A stretch of 64,000 nucleotides of DNA, taken from contig OY725492.1 of the NCBI GenBank assembly GCA_963281255.1, positions 4,316,571-4,380,570 on the forward strand, given 5' to 3'. Each line of letters begins with the position of its first letter. Position 1 is the stretch's first letter. Positions 47,868-59,624 of the stretch are shown here, piece by piece. The notes beneath the pieces are model-generated. The model saw nothing but the letters and a program-made list of their open reading frames with translations, had not been told where the DNA came from and did no database searches. Made by a program: the position numbers and the translations under genes. The DNA comes from Aphrocallistes beatrix. Lineage: Eukaryota > Porifera > Hexactinellida > Sceptrulophora > Aphrocallistidae.

Positions 47868-48952
47868 TCGACTGCAATTAGAGAGCTGGTACTAGTGAAG
47901 AATTGTAAATTTAGGATTGAATAAGATTCAATACAAACTAAACGTACAAAATACGAAATGATAGGACTGTAGAAACAAGCACTAAGTTTGTTTGGTTCAA
48001 CCTATCTCAACAATTAAGTGACTATTTGTTGAAAGTCGCACCTCCGTTTCAACGGCCCGGTTGCTATTATTTTGTAAAAGGTTTTTTGGGAATGGATTAT
48101 GGTCACATTTCGATGCTGTAATTACGTTGCTATGGAAGGATGCAGTTATGTGTTGGCTCCACAAATAGCTAGAAATATAATGCTCATTACTCATGCCCAT
48201 CGTTCCGTTTTTGTGGGAAGTCACGCTTTCTCCACTCTTTCTGCTGAACTAATTTTCACGAATGTCCGTTTTTTGTGAAATCTCTCTGTTATGTCCCCAC
48301 CTTTTGGATTTGATGGCCAAAAGTTTTCCATTGGGACCAGCAATATCCAAGCGAAATTCAAGCCGCGTCCCGCTTTCGTCATGGTTCAAGTGGGCATGTT
48401 TGTTATCACCAAATTCAAGATATGTACCCGTTTAAAACGATTTGAACTTATTAATTCTCTCTATTCCTACCAAAGAAGTATCGATTTTGAAAATATATGG
48501 CATCGTACAATTCGTTCACTAACTGAGTAGTACTAACAGTATAGGACCTGTTTATGTGTTTAAATTTAACAAAAATATGAACTACTTCATATCGAATTCT
48601 TTCGCGATTAATAGGGCATAATTAACACAAGACAATAATACATTTTATACTAAACTAGATATAACATTAGGAATGCTAAAAGCGTTCTTAACATAATTGC
48701 CATCATATATTGTAGGATATCGCACCCCGCTACGAACTTTATGCACATGCGCTCTGTGAACTTTTTATACCCCACTTTGTACCTTTGTTAGCACAACTAA
48801 CATCATGCACTTCGGATCATATACTCCATTCACGAACTCTATACTCTATACATAGACACTAAATATACTGAATAGTCTAAAGCCACCAAACAATCAACTA
48901 ACATGAAGTCCATGACAAACTAAACTAAATGTCCAATCAATTATATCTAAAC

Positions 48953-50209
48953 TCAGAAAAGTTGGATACAGTGGTTGGGATTTCGAGATATAACAACAAT
49001 CCGTCCATCTGAATCCAGAGTTATACCAATTGGGTAAATGAATTCTCCTTTCTGTTCTCCTTCCTTCCCAAAATTGTGGATCAGTGCTCCTGTGTAGGAG
49101 AATATGTAGACACAATGACGGTATACATCAGTCATTATAATGTTGAGATCTGAATCTAGAAGGAAACGACCCGCAGCCCTTACTTGATTAGCACTTTCTT
49201 CTCCTCCACTGATCATCTGTCTTGAAAGCTGATGAGATGCATTGTAGGTTCTAATGCAAGGATTTTCACTACATAATACAACAATCTCCTCAGCTGTCAG
49301 TTTAACATCTTTAGCTCTGTCAATATCAGAAATGAAGCATTTGAATGAGAGATCTAGGTTGAGACACTGAACACGATTATTGCCAAATTCGCAAATATAA
49401 ATTCTTCTCCATTCTGTAGAAACAGCAACACCTCTAGGATCCTTGAATTCAAGTTTTCCATTTCCTTTCTTTCCAACGGTGTTTAGAAGCTTTCCTTGAA
49501 GAGAATAGATGTTAAGTGAACAGCCCTTAGATTGAGTGACATAAATCCTTTCTTTAAGAATACAAATTCCACATGGATGATCCATTTTCTCACTAAAAGA
49601 AGATAGGAATCGAAACATCTTATCGAACACTTGTATACGATCATTTGAGAAGTCACAGATGTAAAAAAGATTTGTATCAATATCCTCAGTTATACCTTCA
49701 GGATTGGCAAATATACCTGGTTTCTTTGATCTTTTATCGCTATGGCTCCCGAATACTGCTAACGGAACTCCTTTCTTCTTATATTCATTGATCAATTTAG
49801 AACTCTTTTCGCTATTAACACGTATTGCTCCCAGTGTGTTCAATTTAGATTCAAATTGTGAGTCCCATTCAAAATCCACATCCTCCTTTAGTTGCGCTTT
49901 TTCGCATACATTCTTTAGCTGTGAAATCTTCTCATCAATCTCAGCAATAGTTCGTTTGAGAAATTCTTGGACATTATTGCCTTTCAGAGTATTCTCTAAA
50001 TGTTCCTTCGAAAGAGACAGTTGTTCAATCTCGTCAGCTATTCCTCGTCTGAACTTATCTTCCAACTTCTGTACTTCTGTTAACAAAACTGTTTCTCTTT
50101 CTTGTAACAAATAATGAGCTCTAGCAAACTTATCTCGAATTTCTCTACGAGCTCTATCGAACTGATTCAGGTTGTCATCTTCCTTCTTTCCTAACTCAGC
50201 GCTAGCCAT
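48953..50209 (-). CDS. Coiled-coil/NHL-repeat protein, array member 2
   Basis: 418 aa, intronless, same architecture as member 1. It starts MASAELGKKEDDNLNQFDRA. Between residues about 190 and 300 it is practically identical to member 3 at the DNA level (LFYICDFSNDRIQVFDKMFR and onward), while other parts differ, suggesting recent gene conversion. The loop after AVFG reads SHSDKRSKKPGIF here. One blade has a Glu-Asp change (GITEDIDTN) against GITVDIDTN in member 3. No stop or shift is present. Confidence 0.85.
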   Translation of the reverse strand: MASAELGKKEDDNLNQFDRARREIRDKFARAHYLLQERETVLLTEVQKLEDKFRRGIADEIEQLSLSKEHLENTLKGNNVQEFLKRTIAEIDEKISQLKNVCEKAQLKEDVDFEWDSQFESKLNTLGAIRVNSEKSSKLINEYKKKGVPLAVFGSHSDKRSKKPGIFANPEGITEDIDTNLFYICDFSNDRIQVFDKMFRFLSSFSEKMDHPCGICILKERIYVTQSKGCSLNIYSLQGKLLNTVGKKGNGKLEFKDPRGVAVSTEWRRIYICEFGNNRVQCLNLDLSFKCFISDIDRAKDVKLTAEEIVVLCSENPCIRTYNASHQLSRQMISGGEESANQVRAAGRFLLDSDLNIIMTDVYRHCVYIFSYTGALIHNFGKEGEQKGEFIYPIGITLDSDGRIVVISRNPNHCIQLF

Positions 50210-50823
50210 GACAATCTATGAAATATCTGTTTAACTTCAAAAGTAAGTATCAATGAACTGATAGTTGAGATAATATACAAATCTTAGAAAGTGGTTATTA
50301 TGTGCTTTTATAGTAGACTATTATTTTCCTAGAATCTCTTTCATTAAGATATCAGCTTACTTGCATCACTGCAATCATTCTACCACATTAATATCCACGA
50401 CATCGTATTCAGCCATTGGAAATCGAGGTCAGTCGAACTATATTTCGAGGTCCCAGTTCTGCTAAAAGATTGCTCATGTTTTATACAAGTACTTCTAACA
50501 TTGCTCAGTCCCTAAGCGAAATATCAAATATTTTTTTAATTATTTTGGTTTCAAATTTTGAGTAATTCATTGATAATTCATGAATTAGTCAACTTAGAAA
50601 TAATTATATATTGTGCTATCATCTTTAATGAAGTTTTATGTGCCATGCCATAACATTATGTTATTAATTTACTTCAGTGATCTAGCTACTACGTTACTGA
50701 CTGTAAGATTTTCACACATTCTACATTCTCATTAATAACGAGGCATGTGTAACCCAGAGTTTACACACAAGAGTAATGACTGATATTTAAAGCCTTTTGT
50801 CGCTTATACACTCCTCCACTCAC

Positions 50824-52066
50824 GGGATACCGACAGTTCGATGCGCGACAATTCGATACGTGACAATTCGATACAATGACAATGAAAGAGGTTGAGATCT
50901 GACAGTAGGTTTTGACTGAGGAGCAGAGGCGGTGAGAGATTTAGAGCGTGCCAGTGACGTGTAAGGAAGAGTTGAGTATTTAGGTGTCTGGTTTGAACTC
51001 CTCGTGGCGGCGGGAGACACGTTTTGTTTTCTAATATGTGACTGAGGGGAGTACAGTCGACTCAGCTTAATCGGGACACCCTCGTTCCCGAATTTTGTAT
51101 CAATTAAGCGAAGTTTGTCCCGATTAAACGAGGTCGACTTTACTGTATATACAAATTTAGCAAAAGTGTGATTGTTTAATTGAATAAGATAGATGATTAA
51201 GACTGTAAAGTATGAAAATTTAGCAAAAAGAAAGAACATAATAAAGTGGTGAATTAATCTAAGCCAATGTGATGAGCAATACCACGCAAAAACTCCATAA
51301 TTGGGCGATTAAAGTAATCTCTGACCAAATTTTTTGAACATTCTTCATGGTGATGCTTTATATACCCTTTTGCAGGTTTTTCACAAGCGATGTATTTGGC
51401 CTGCTTAATTTCCACAATTCCTTGTTCCAACTTTAGCGACTGGATAACTTTCCATATAGTTGGATGGCAGCATCCGACAGTGGCATTAAATGAGTGGTGC
51501 CAGGCTTCCACTGAGTTGGTTGTCCGCGGGAATCCCTCCATAGCTCCGTGATGGTAATTCCACATAGGAACAGGAAATAACGGTTGCTGAAATGTTCCAC
51601 CTGGGAGAAAACGACCAATGTAATTTCTTTCGAAGTATAACACCAACCCTTCAGCAGCTGGCATGGGTAGCTGATGAACTACATCAGCAAATAGATTTGG
51701 AACGTCGTATGGTGCGGCAAATGAAAGTGCTGGTAGTAACTTCATTTGCAGAGCAAAACTTTCATTCTGATGGTATTCGCTCTGCAACCCTTCTGCTTGT
51801 ATTTTCCTAAACATATTTTGAGTCAAATGAAAGAAATATCCTTTACTGTTGTATGTGGCCAAAAGTGAGTGAAGCTGTTGATAGCTGCCCTCTCAAAATC
51901 CAACATATATATGTTGGGCGAGCACCTGGGCAGAGCTGTTGGATCACTTCCCATATTCTCATGTACATGTTCAGAGTCTTTTTGGTCAACAGTACTGTAC
52001 TCTTTCATTGTCATTATATCGAATTGTCACGTATCGAATTGTCGCGCATCGAACTGTCGGTATCCC
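50824..52066 (-). mobile_element. MULE-type DNA transposon (1243 bp) with a transposase remnant
   Basis: Both ends carry a ~67-bp inverted repeat starting GGGATACCGACAGTTCGATG, and the flanks show a 9-bp duplication TCCACTCAC (50815-50823 and 52067-52075), as in Mutator-like elements. Inside, minus-strand 51862-51254 plus the frame at 51990-51860 match the C-terminal half of MULE transposases (MLDFERAAINSF; GYFFHLTQNMFRKI; GFPRTTNSVEAWHHSF; HPTIWKVI). One frameshift near 51850 and the missing N-terminus make it non-autonomous. It is inserted in a PIG-Q copy of the array. Confidence 0.88.
51054..51145. mobile_element. ~92-bp Tigger-like MITE nested in the MULE
   Basis: CAGTCGACTCAGCTTAATCG at one end is matched by CGATTAAACGAGGTCGACTT-TACTG at the other, flanked by TA. 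A related unpaired end lies at about 40779. Confidence 0.7.
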
Positions 52067-52228
52067 TCCACTCACACATCGACCACCACCATTCTGCCTC
52101 TCAGATAAGGGACATGGCTTATAGCGTGGCTTAGTCACGTTATTGACTGTAAATCTTGAAATCGAATCAGACAATCTATGATGTAATCAGTAATGGAACA
52201 TATAACATGTACAGGTAGCCATGTTTAA
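52067..52228 (-). pseudogene. PIG-Q-like copy C, C-terminal fragment
   Basis: The sequence matches the last ~50 codons of copy A (LSERQ, then SKPCPL) with substitutions, and is cut off by the MULE on one side and by array spacer on the other. Confidence 0.75.
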
Positions 52229-52421
52229 ATATCAACCAAAACATGTACTTCAGATCGAGAACCTCTTTTACGAACAATTTATGCTCTACACATAGACAGG
52301 GAATATACAGAATGGCCTAATGCGAAATAAGGGCATCTCCCTACAGGAGCTGCACTAAAAAATCAACTAACATGTAGTCCATGAAATACTAAACTAAAAG
52401 TCCAATCAGTTCTATCCAAAC

Positions 52422-53681
52422 TCAGAAAAGTTGGATACAGTGGTTGGGATTATGAGATATAACAACTATCCGTCCTTCTGAATCCAGAGTTATGCCAATT
52501 GGCTCAAAGAATTCTCCTTTCTCTTCTCCTTCCTTCCCAAACTTGTGGATCAGTGTTCCTGTGTAGGAGAATATGCAGACACAATGACGGAGTCTGTCAG
52601 TCAGTATAATGTTGAGATCTGAATCTAGAAGGAAACGGTTTGGAGACCTGACTTGATCATCATTATCTTCTCCCTTGCTGATAATCTGTCTTGAGAGCTG
52701 GTGAGATTCATTGTAGATTTTAATACAAGGACTTTCACTACATAATACAACAATCTCTTCAGCTGTCAGTTTAACATCTTTAGCTCTGTCAATATCAGAA
52801 ATGAAGCAATTGAATGAGAGATTTAGGTTGAGACACTGAACACGATTATTGCCAAATTCGCAAATATAAATTCTTCTCCATTCTGTGGAAACAGCAACAC
52901 CTCTAGGATCCTTGAATTCAAGTTTTCCATTTCCTTTCTTTCCAACGGTGTTTAGAAGCTTTCCTTGAAGAGAATAGATGTTAAGTGAACAGCCCTTAGA
53001 TTGAGTGACATAAATCCTTTCTTTAAGAATACAAATTCCACATGGATGATCCATTTTCTCACTAAAAGAAGATAGGAATCGAAACATCTTATCGAACACT
53101 TGTATACGATCATTTGAGAAGTCACAAATGTAAAATAGATTTGTATCAATATCCACAGTTATACCTTCAGGATTGGCAAATATACCTGGTTTCTTTGATC
53201 TTTCATTGCCATTCTTCCCGAATACTGCTAACGGAACTCCTTTCTTCTTATATTCATTGATCAATTTAGAACTCTTCTTCTCGCTATTAACACTTATTGC
53301 TCCCAGTGTGTTCAATTTAGATTCAAATTGTGAGTCCCATTCAAAATCCAAATCCTCCTTTAGTTGCGCTTTTTCACATACATTCTTTAGCTGTGAAATC
53401 TTCTCATCAATCTCAGCAATAGTTCGTTTGAGAAATTCTTGGACATTATTGCCTTTCAGAGTATTCTCTAAATGTTCCTTCGAAAGAGACAGTTGTTCAA
53501 TCTCATCAGCTATTCCTCGTCTAAACGCATCTTCCAATTCCTGTACTTCTGCTAGCAAAACTGCTTCTCTTTCTTGTAACAAATGATGAACTCTAGCGAA
53601 CTTATCTCGAATTTCTCTACGAGCTCTATCTAACTGATTCAGGTTGTCATCTTCATTCCTAACTAACTCAGCGCTAGCCAT
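52422..53681 (-). CDS. Coiled-coil/NHL-repeat protein, array member 3
   Basis: 419 aa, intronless, six NHL-type repeats. It starts MASAELVRNEDDNLNQLDRA. It shares a conversion-like identical tract with member 2 across the first three blades, but its last two blades differ (for example IISKGEDNDDQVRSPNRF) and resemble member 1. The post-AVFG loop reads KNGNERSKKPGIF. TTAG-ATTGTC precedes the ATG. Intact frame. Function unknown, as for its paralogues. Confidence 0.85.
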   Translation of the reverse strand: MASAELVRNEDDNLNQLDRARREIRDKFARVHHLLQEREAVLLAEVQELEDAFRRGIADEIEQLSLSKEHLENTLKGNNVQEFLKRTIAEIDEKISQLKNVCEKAQLKEDLDFEWDSQFESKLNTLGAISVNSEKKSSKLINEYKKKGVPLAVFGKNGNERSKKPGIFANPEGITVDIDTNLFYICDFSNDRIQVFDKMFRFLSSFSEKMDHPCGICILKERIYVTQSKGCSLNIYSLQGKLLNTVGKKGNGKLEFKDPRGVAVSTEWRRIYICEFGNNRVQCLNLNLSFNCFISDIDRAKDVKLTAEEIVVLCSESPCIKIYNESHQLSRQIISKGEDNDDQVRSPNRFLLDSDLNIILTDRLRHCVCIFSYTGTLIHKFGKEGEEKGEFFEPIGITLDSEGRIVVISHNPNHCIQLF

Positions 53682-53931
53682 GACAATCTAAGAAATATCT
53701 GTTTAACTTCAAATGTAAGTATCAATGAACTGAGTATTTTCTAAGCTAAGAAGAATATTAGAAAGTGGATCTTATGATGTGCTTTTATACTGACTGTATT
53801 TACTAGAATCTCTTCTTCAAGATATCAGCTTTCTCGCACTATTGCATTATACAACATTAATATCCACGATTTCATGTTCAGCTATCGGCAATCTAGGTCT
53901 GAAATTAAGGTCAGAATGTAGCATTAACTAG

Positions 53932-54775
53932 GGCATGTCTAATTTCCGGGACGGGACAGTTCCGTCCCGTCCAGGAAATTAGACATGACCCATTAACCAT
54001 TGAGATATATCGGCGTCATAAATCCTTGCAATCTATCTTATCTTCAAAATATCACCTTGTAGAATTTGAAATTGGTTAAACTCGTGCCTGCCTAATTTCC
54101 GAGATGGGATGGGACCGTCCAGGAAAATCTATATACCTAATTTCTGGAGCGGGACGAGTCAAGATGCTTATTTTCCAGGACGGGACAGGACCATCCCGGA
54201 AGATCTAATTTCCTAATTTCCGTGACGGGACCAAAGTACCTAATGATATACGTAGTTGAGTCGATTCAGTGTAATTGTGACACCGATTAATCACGTCAAC
54301 CATTCAAGTAATTGCATCTAAATACAGTGGTTTCATATTTTTATGGTTATATGGGGGGAACTCAGAGATGCGATAACCTCAGAGATCTGGCACAAGCATC
54401 TACTCCCAATGATGCCGCATCTCGGAAGTTTATATATTAGAGTGGCCACAATTTTCTACTCATTCCTCTTTAGCATTTTCGCATTATTGAAATGCTATTA
54501 ATTGAACAAATTATCACTAACATATAGAAACGAACATAAAAATCTCTTATCCGGGTTGTCGCATCTCAAAGGGCCACCTCATATATCCATAAATATACGA
54601 AATCACTGTATTTAGATGCTTAAGTTACTTAAGCGGTTGTCGCGATTAATCGGTGTAACAATTGCACTGAATCTACTCGACTATATTATTACGTAGGTAC
54701 TTTGGTCCAGTCAAAAAAAGGAAAATAGGTATCTTGATCCGTCCCGGAAAATAGTCATGCCCCGTTATTACATGA
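53932..54775. mobile_element. ~840-bp foldback element
   Basis: The left end is itself palindromic (GGGCATGTCTAATTTCCGGG through to CATGACCC). Longer arms follow: GGGACCAAAGTACCTAATGA, GTGACACCGATTAATC and GCATCTAAATACAGTG on the left recur inverted on the right (GTACTTTGGTCC, GATTAATCGGTGTAAC, CACTGTATTTAGATGC). The centre (about 54350-54570) carries GATGCGATAACCTC and its partner GTTGTCGCATCTC. No coding frame is visible. Confidence 0.75.
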
Positions 54776-55141
54776 TATTTCTCTGTCATGTCCTGCTTAT
54801 TGGATTCCATGGATGATACTTCTATTGAGAGCCTAATACCCTACCTAGCAAAATGGCTTCGATTTCTGAAATTGAAACAGGGGGCGAACATTAATTAAAA
54901 AAATGGCACCAAGCATTTTTAAACCCAGCAGACCAGAATAATAATAATAATGTTAGTCTAATAAAATCGTAGGACCCAATTATGTGTTCAAATATTACAG
55001 AAATAGACATTTCAAATCGAGATCTATTTTACGATTAATTTATGCCCTACACAAGTACACATAGATAATGAATACATACATAGAATGGTCTAAAGCTAAT
55101 GTGATAAACTAAACTAAATATCCAATCAATTCTAACAAATC

Positions 55142-56396
55142 TTAAAATAGTTGGATACAGTGGATGGGATTACAAGATGTAACAACAATTCTCCTTTCGA
55201 AATCCATAGTTATACCAATTGGCCTAATAAATTCTCCTATTTCTTCTCCTTTCTTCCCAAACTTGTGGATCAGTGCTCCTGTGTAGGAGAATATGCAGAC
55301 ACAATGACGGTATCTATCAGTCAGTATAATGTTGAGATCTGAATCTAGAAGGAAACGATCTGAAATCCCTACTTGGTTAGCACTATCCTCTCCTCTGCTG
55401 ATCATCTGTCTTGAGAGCTGGTGAGATGTATTGTAGATTTGAATACAAGGATTTTCCCCAACATAATACAACAATCTCCTCAGCTGCAAAGTTAATATAT
55501 TTAGCTCTGTAAATATCAGAAATGAAACAATTGAATGAGAGATCTAGGTTGAGACACTGGACACGATGATTGCGAAATTCACAAATATAAATTATTCTCC
55601 ATTTAGTGGAAACAGAAACACCTCTAGGATCTTTGAATTCGAGTTCTCCACTTCCTTCCTTTCCAACAGTGCTTAGAAGCTCTCCATGAAGAGAATAGAT
55701 GTTAAGTGAACAGCCCTTAGATTGAGTGACATAAATCTTTTCTTGAAGAATACAAATTCCACATGGACCATTCATCTTCTCATTGAACACAAATAGGAAT
55801 TGAAACATCCTACCGAACACTTGCACACGATGATTTGAATAGTCACAGATGTAATAAAGATCATTATCCACAGTGATGCCTTCAGGATTGCAGAATAATT
55901 CTTGATCTGATGACTCTTTATTGCTATTCTTCCCGAATACTGCTAACGGAACTCCTTTCTTCTTATATTCACCGATCAATCTAGAACTCTTCTTCTCGCT
56001 ATTAACACGTATTGCTCCCAGTGTACTCATTTTAGATTCTAATTGTGGGTTCCATTCAAAATCTACATCCTCCTTTATTTGCGCTTTTTCGCGTGGATTC
56101 TTTAGCTGTGAAATCTTCTCATCAATCTCAGCAATAGTTCGCTGGAGAAATTCTTGGACATTATTGCCTTTCAGAGTATTCTCTAAATGTCCCTTGGAAA
56201 GAGACAGTTGTTCAATCTCATCAGCTATTCCTCGTCTAAACGCATCTTCCAATTCCTGTACTTCTGCTAGCAAAACTGTTTCTCTTTCTTGTAACAAATA
56301 ATGAGCTCTAGCGAACTTATCTCGAATTTCTCTACGAGCTCTATCGAACTGATTCAGGTTGTCATCTTCCTTCCTTACTAACTCAGCGCTAGCCAT
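55142..56396 (-). pseudogene. Coiled-coil/NHL-repeat protein, array member 4, frameshifted
   Basis: From the ATG at 56396 the frame runs about 310 codons, then breaks near 55460 where an extra A appears in TTTTCCCCAACATAAT (the paralogues read CCCCACATAAT). The remaining two blades continue in the next frame (55489-55142) to the usual NPIHCIQLF end. Coiled coil and the first four blades are otherwise good. The post-AVFG loop is unusual (KNSNKESSDQELF). A single base error in the assembly would also explain the break. Confidence 0.85.
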
Positions 56397-56878
56397 GACA
56401 ATCTACGAGATAGATTTAAGTGTGAGTATCAATGAACTGATTTTGTATAGTAAAAATAAGAATATTAGAAAGTATTATTATGCGCTTGTATATAAGAATA
56501 TTGTTGACCAGTTTTTCTATGATTATGTTATAGGCCTACTCTCACTATTGCATTATGCAACATTACTTTCCACGACATCGTATTCAGCTATTCTGAAAAT
56601 AGATCAGTGATTGAAAATCAGAATTTAGCATAACTTAAGTAACTATGTTATCAACGAAACATCACTCTGTGAGATTTGAAATAAAATTCAATGCCTTATC
56701 ACTGCTCAAGTTGGCATGTATGTGAACGCTAATAATAAGTACTTCAGATAGAGATCTTCTCTTCACATTCAATTTATGCTCTATACATAGACAATTTTAT
56801 ATATAGAATGGTCTAAAGCTACAAAACAATCAGCTAACATGTAGTCCATGATAAACTAAAATAAACGTCCAGTCAATT

Positions 56879-58141
56879 TTAGAAAAGTTGGATACAGTGG
56901 TTGGGGTTGTGAGACACAACAACAATCCGTCCCTCTGAATCCAGAGTTATGCCAATTGGCTGAATAAATTCTCCTTTCTCTTCTCCTCCCTTCCCAAACT
57001 TGTGGATCAGTGTTCCTGTGTAGGAGAATATGCAGACACAATGACGATTTCTATCAGTCAGTATAATGTTGAGATCTGAATCTAGAAGGAAACGACTCGC
57101 ATTCCATACTTGATTAGCACTATCTTCTCCTCTGCTGATCATCTGTCTTGAAAGCTGGTGAGATGCATTGTAGATTCTAATGCAAGGATTTTCCCCACAT
57201 AATACAACAATCGCCTCAGCTGTCAGTTTAACATCTTTGGCTTTGAAAATATTTGAAATGAAACAATTGAATGAGAGATCTAGGTTGAGACACTGTACAC
57301 GATTATTATCAAATTCGCAAATATAAATTCTTCTCCATTCTGTGGAAACAACAACGTCTTTAGGACCTTCGAATTCAAGTTGTCCATTTCCTTCCTTCCC
57401 AACAGAGTTTAGAAGGTTTCCTTGGAGAGAATAGATGTTAAGTGAACAGCCCTTAAATTGAGGGACATAAACTTTTTCCTGAAGAATACAAATTCCACAT
57501 GGACCATTCATTTTCCCACTGAACATAAATAGGAATTGAAGCATCCTATCGAGCACTTGTATACGATCATTTCCGTAGTCACAGATGTAAAACAGACTTG
57601 TATCAATATCCACACTGATGCCTTTAGGATTGCGGAATGAAATAGGATTTCTTGATCTTTTATCACCATCATGCTTCCCGAACACTGCTAATGGAACTCC
57701 TTTCTTCTTATATTCGCTGATCAATCTAGAACTCTTCTTGCTATTAACATATATTGCCCCAAGTGTATTCAATTTATTTTCTAAATCTTTATTCCATTCA
57801 AAATCTAGATATTTCACTTCTTGCGCTTTTTCGTGTAAGCTTTTCAAATCTGAAACCTTCCGATTGATCTGAACAAAACTTTGTTGGAGAAATTCTTGGA
57901 CATTATTGCCTTTCAGAGTTTTCTCTAAGTGTTCCTTGGAAAGAGACAGTTGTTCAATCTCGTCAACTATTTCTCTTCCATGAAACTTCTCTTCCAACTC
58001 CTGTACTTCTGCTAACAAAACTGCTTCTCTTTCTTGTAACAAATAATGAGCTCTAGTGAACTTATCTCGAATTTCTCTACGAGCTCTATCGAACTGATTC
58101 AGGTTGTCATCTTCATTCCTTACTAACTCAGCGCTAGCCAT
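56879..58141 (-). CDS. Coiled-coil/NHL-repeat protein, array member 5
   Basis: 420 aa, intronless. It starts MASAELVRNEDDNLNQFDRA. Its coiled coil is the most diverged of the array in the second half (QQSFVQINRKVSDLKSLHEKA), and the loop after AVFG reads KHDGDKRSRNPISF, one residue longer. The six NHL-type repeats are intact and end NPNHCIQLF. It has the same CATAG-ATTGTC just before the ATG. Intact frame; no RING, B-box or membrane segment. Confidence 0.85.
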   Translation of the reverse strand: MASAELVRNEDDNLNQFDRARREIRDKFTRAHYLLQEREAVLLAEVQELEEKFHGREIVDEIEQLSLSKEHLEKTLKGNNVQEFLQQSFVQINRKVSDLKSLHEKAQEVKYLDFEWNKDLENKLNTLGAIYVNSKKSSRLISEYKKKGVPLAVFGKHDGDKRSRNPISFRNPKGISVDIDTSLFYICDYGNDRIQVLDRMLQFLFMFSGKMNGPCGICILQEKVYVPQFKGCSLNIYSLQGNLLNSVGKEGNGQLEFEGPKDVVVSTEWRRIYICEFDNNRVQCLNLDLSFNCFISNIFKAKDVKLTAEAIVVLCGENPCIRIYNASHQLSRQMISRGEDSANQVWNASRFLLDSDLNIILTDRNRHCVCIFSYTGTLIHKFGKGGEEKGEFIQPIGITLDSEGRIVVVSHNPNHCIQLF

Positions 58142-58554
58142 GACAATCTATGAAATATCTGTTTAATTTCAAGTGTAAGTATCAATGACTGAATCTGTAA
58201 TAGATTGATGGTATGGTCTAAAATGAATATTGAAAAGTTATTATTGTGTATTGATCATCTGCATGAACCCAAGATATATCGGCGTCGTATATTCTTGCAT
58301 TCTATCGTATCTATAATTATCACCCTGTGAGATTTGAATAAAGCAAAACTCGGCATTCTTCTGAGCGTTGATCTCGTATTCAGGATTTTGGGTATACCAA
58401 TATAATGTGAAAGAACTGTGGGGAAATATGTTATGAAGTTTTCCAAATCCACAGCTAACACTTTAGAAAAAGCTAATAGTTGAGACAATAAATGGTGTAG
58501 CTATGCACAGAGAGTACAGGGATTATCAAGAATTTATCAGATTACTGGGATTCC

Positions 58555-58750
58555 CAAGCAAAACCAAACCTGAACCATCTCTGATTCCCACTAATCCATC
58601 ATTAGACTGTTGAATGAGTATAACCAGCAACGAACTCAACTACCTCATACACCGGTACCTCCAAGAGTCCGGTTTCACAGGGAAGAGTATTGGCTCCTAT
58701 TTATAAGTTTTGCTGCACATACATTCCTCCACTCACACATCGACTGCCGA
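58555..58750 (-). repeat. Array spacer segment S, copy 1
   Basis: Matches 62940-63125 (ATTCCCACTAATCCATCATT, TACCTCATACACCGGTACCT, CCAAGAGTCCGGTTTCACAG). It contains a minus-strand TATAAATAG box about 30 bases before a short degenerate frame, and lies 3' of PIG-Q copy D. Reading frames here are broken. Confidence 0.6.
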
Positions 58751-58755
58751 CAACT

Positions 58756-59337
58756 TCACCAATTCTTTCCAATGAACAGAAGTCCCAATTGCTTCAGAAT
58801 GCGGAACATGATAAGCGTGGTTTTGTACGAATAGACCTGAAGGACAGTGATTGGGAGTGTGAACAAGCGCAGGAGATCGAGCATCAGAGAGACAGATAGT
58901 GCGGAGTTGAGGTAGAGGACGGAGGAGATAGGGAGGGAGGTGAATAAGCCGGTTAGGAGAGGAATAAGAGCTGATAGGAATGACCTCCAAATATTGATAT
59001 GCAGGACACAGAATGAAGAGAGGAAGGTAGAGAAAAAAGGATGCAACTTCAGTCCGAAAGGATTCTCCGTTAAAGAAGTGAGTATTTTCTCGGACACTGA
59101 GAGGTAGGAGAGAGTGTAACGAGTGTAGTTTAAGAGAATGCAAGGAAGAAGTGGAGTGTTGTAGCAGAACAGATGTGACAGAAGGTAGCAGAGGGAAACT
59201 GCTTTGACTGAGTGTGCTAGAAGGAAGAGAAGTGTGCAGTTACGGACTGGTGCGGAAGGAGAGACAAGCAGACGAAGTTGATCGCTCAGAGAAGAAAATC
59301 TCTTGAGAGAGGAAAAGTTACGAAGAGAGGGATTCAT
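58756..59337 (-). pseudogene. PIG-Q-like copy D, C-terminally truncated
   Basis: The first 193 codons match copy A through LLFIGKNW, then a deletion fuses the sequence to the distal 3' region: CGACAACTTCAC is followed directly by CAATTCTTTCC. The last membrane segments and the NPITRR/DIDQ motif are gone, so it is unlikely to be a working GPI1 domain. Confidence 0.88.
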
Positions 59338-59527
59338 TCGACTGCAATTAGAGAACTGATACTAGTGAAGAATTGTAAATTTAGGATTGAATAAGATTCA
59401 ATGCGAACTAAAGTACAAAATGTACAGTGTGATAGGACTGTAGGTAACAGAAAAGTGTGGAGGGTTCAACTATCTCAACAATTAAGGAAATATTTATGGA
59501 AGTCGCACCTCCGTTTCGACGGCCCTG

Positions 59528-59600
59528 TTGTTATTATTTTGTGACCATCTCGAAGGTATCCATTCCCAAAACCTTCGAGATGGTCACAAAATAATAACAA
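59528..59600. repeat. Perfect 30-bp inverted repeat, 13-nt loop
   Basis: Arms 59528-59557 and 59571-59600 are exactly complementary. The loop plus right arm reads as the reverse of the continuing array sequence (CCATTCCCAAAA against TTTTGGGAATGG at 48080), as from a snap-back template switch. Confidence 0.9.
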
Positions 59601-59624
59601 CTGCAATTAGAGAACTGGTACTAG

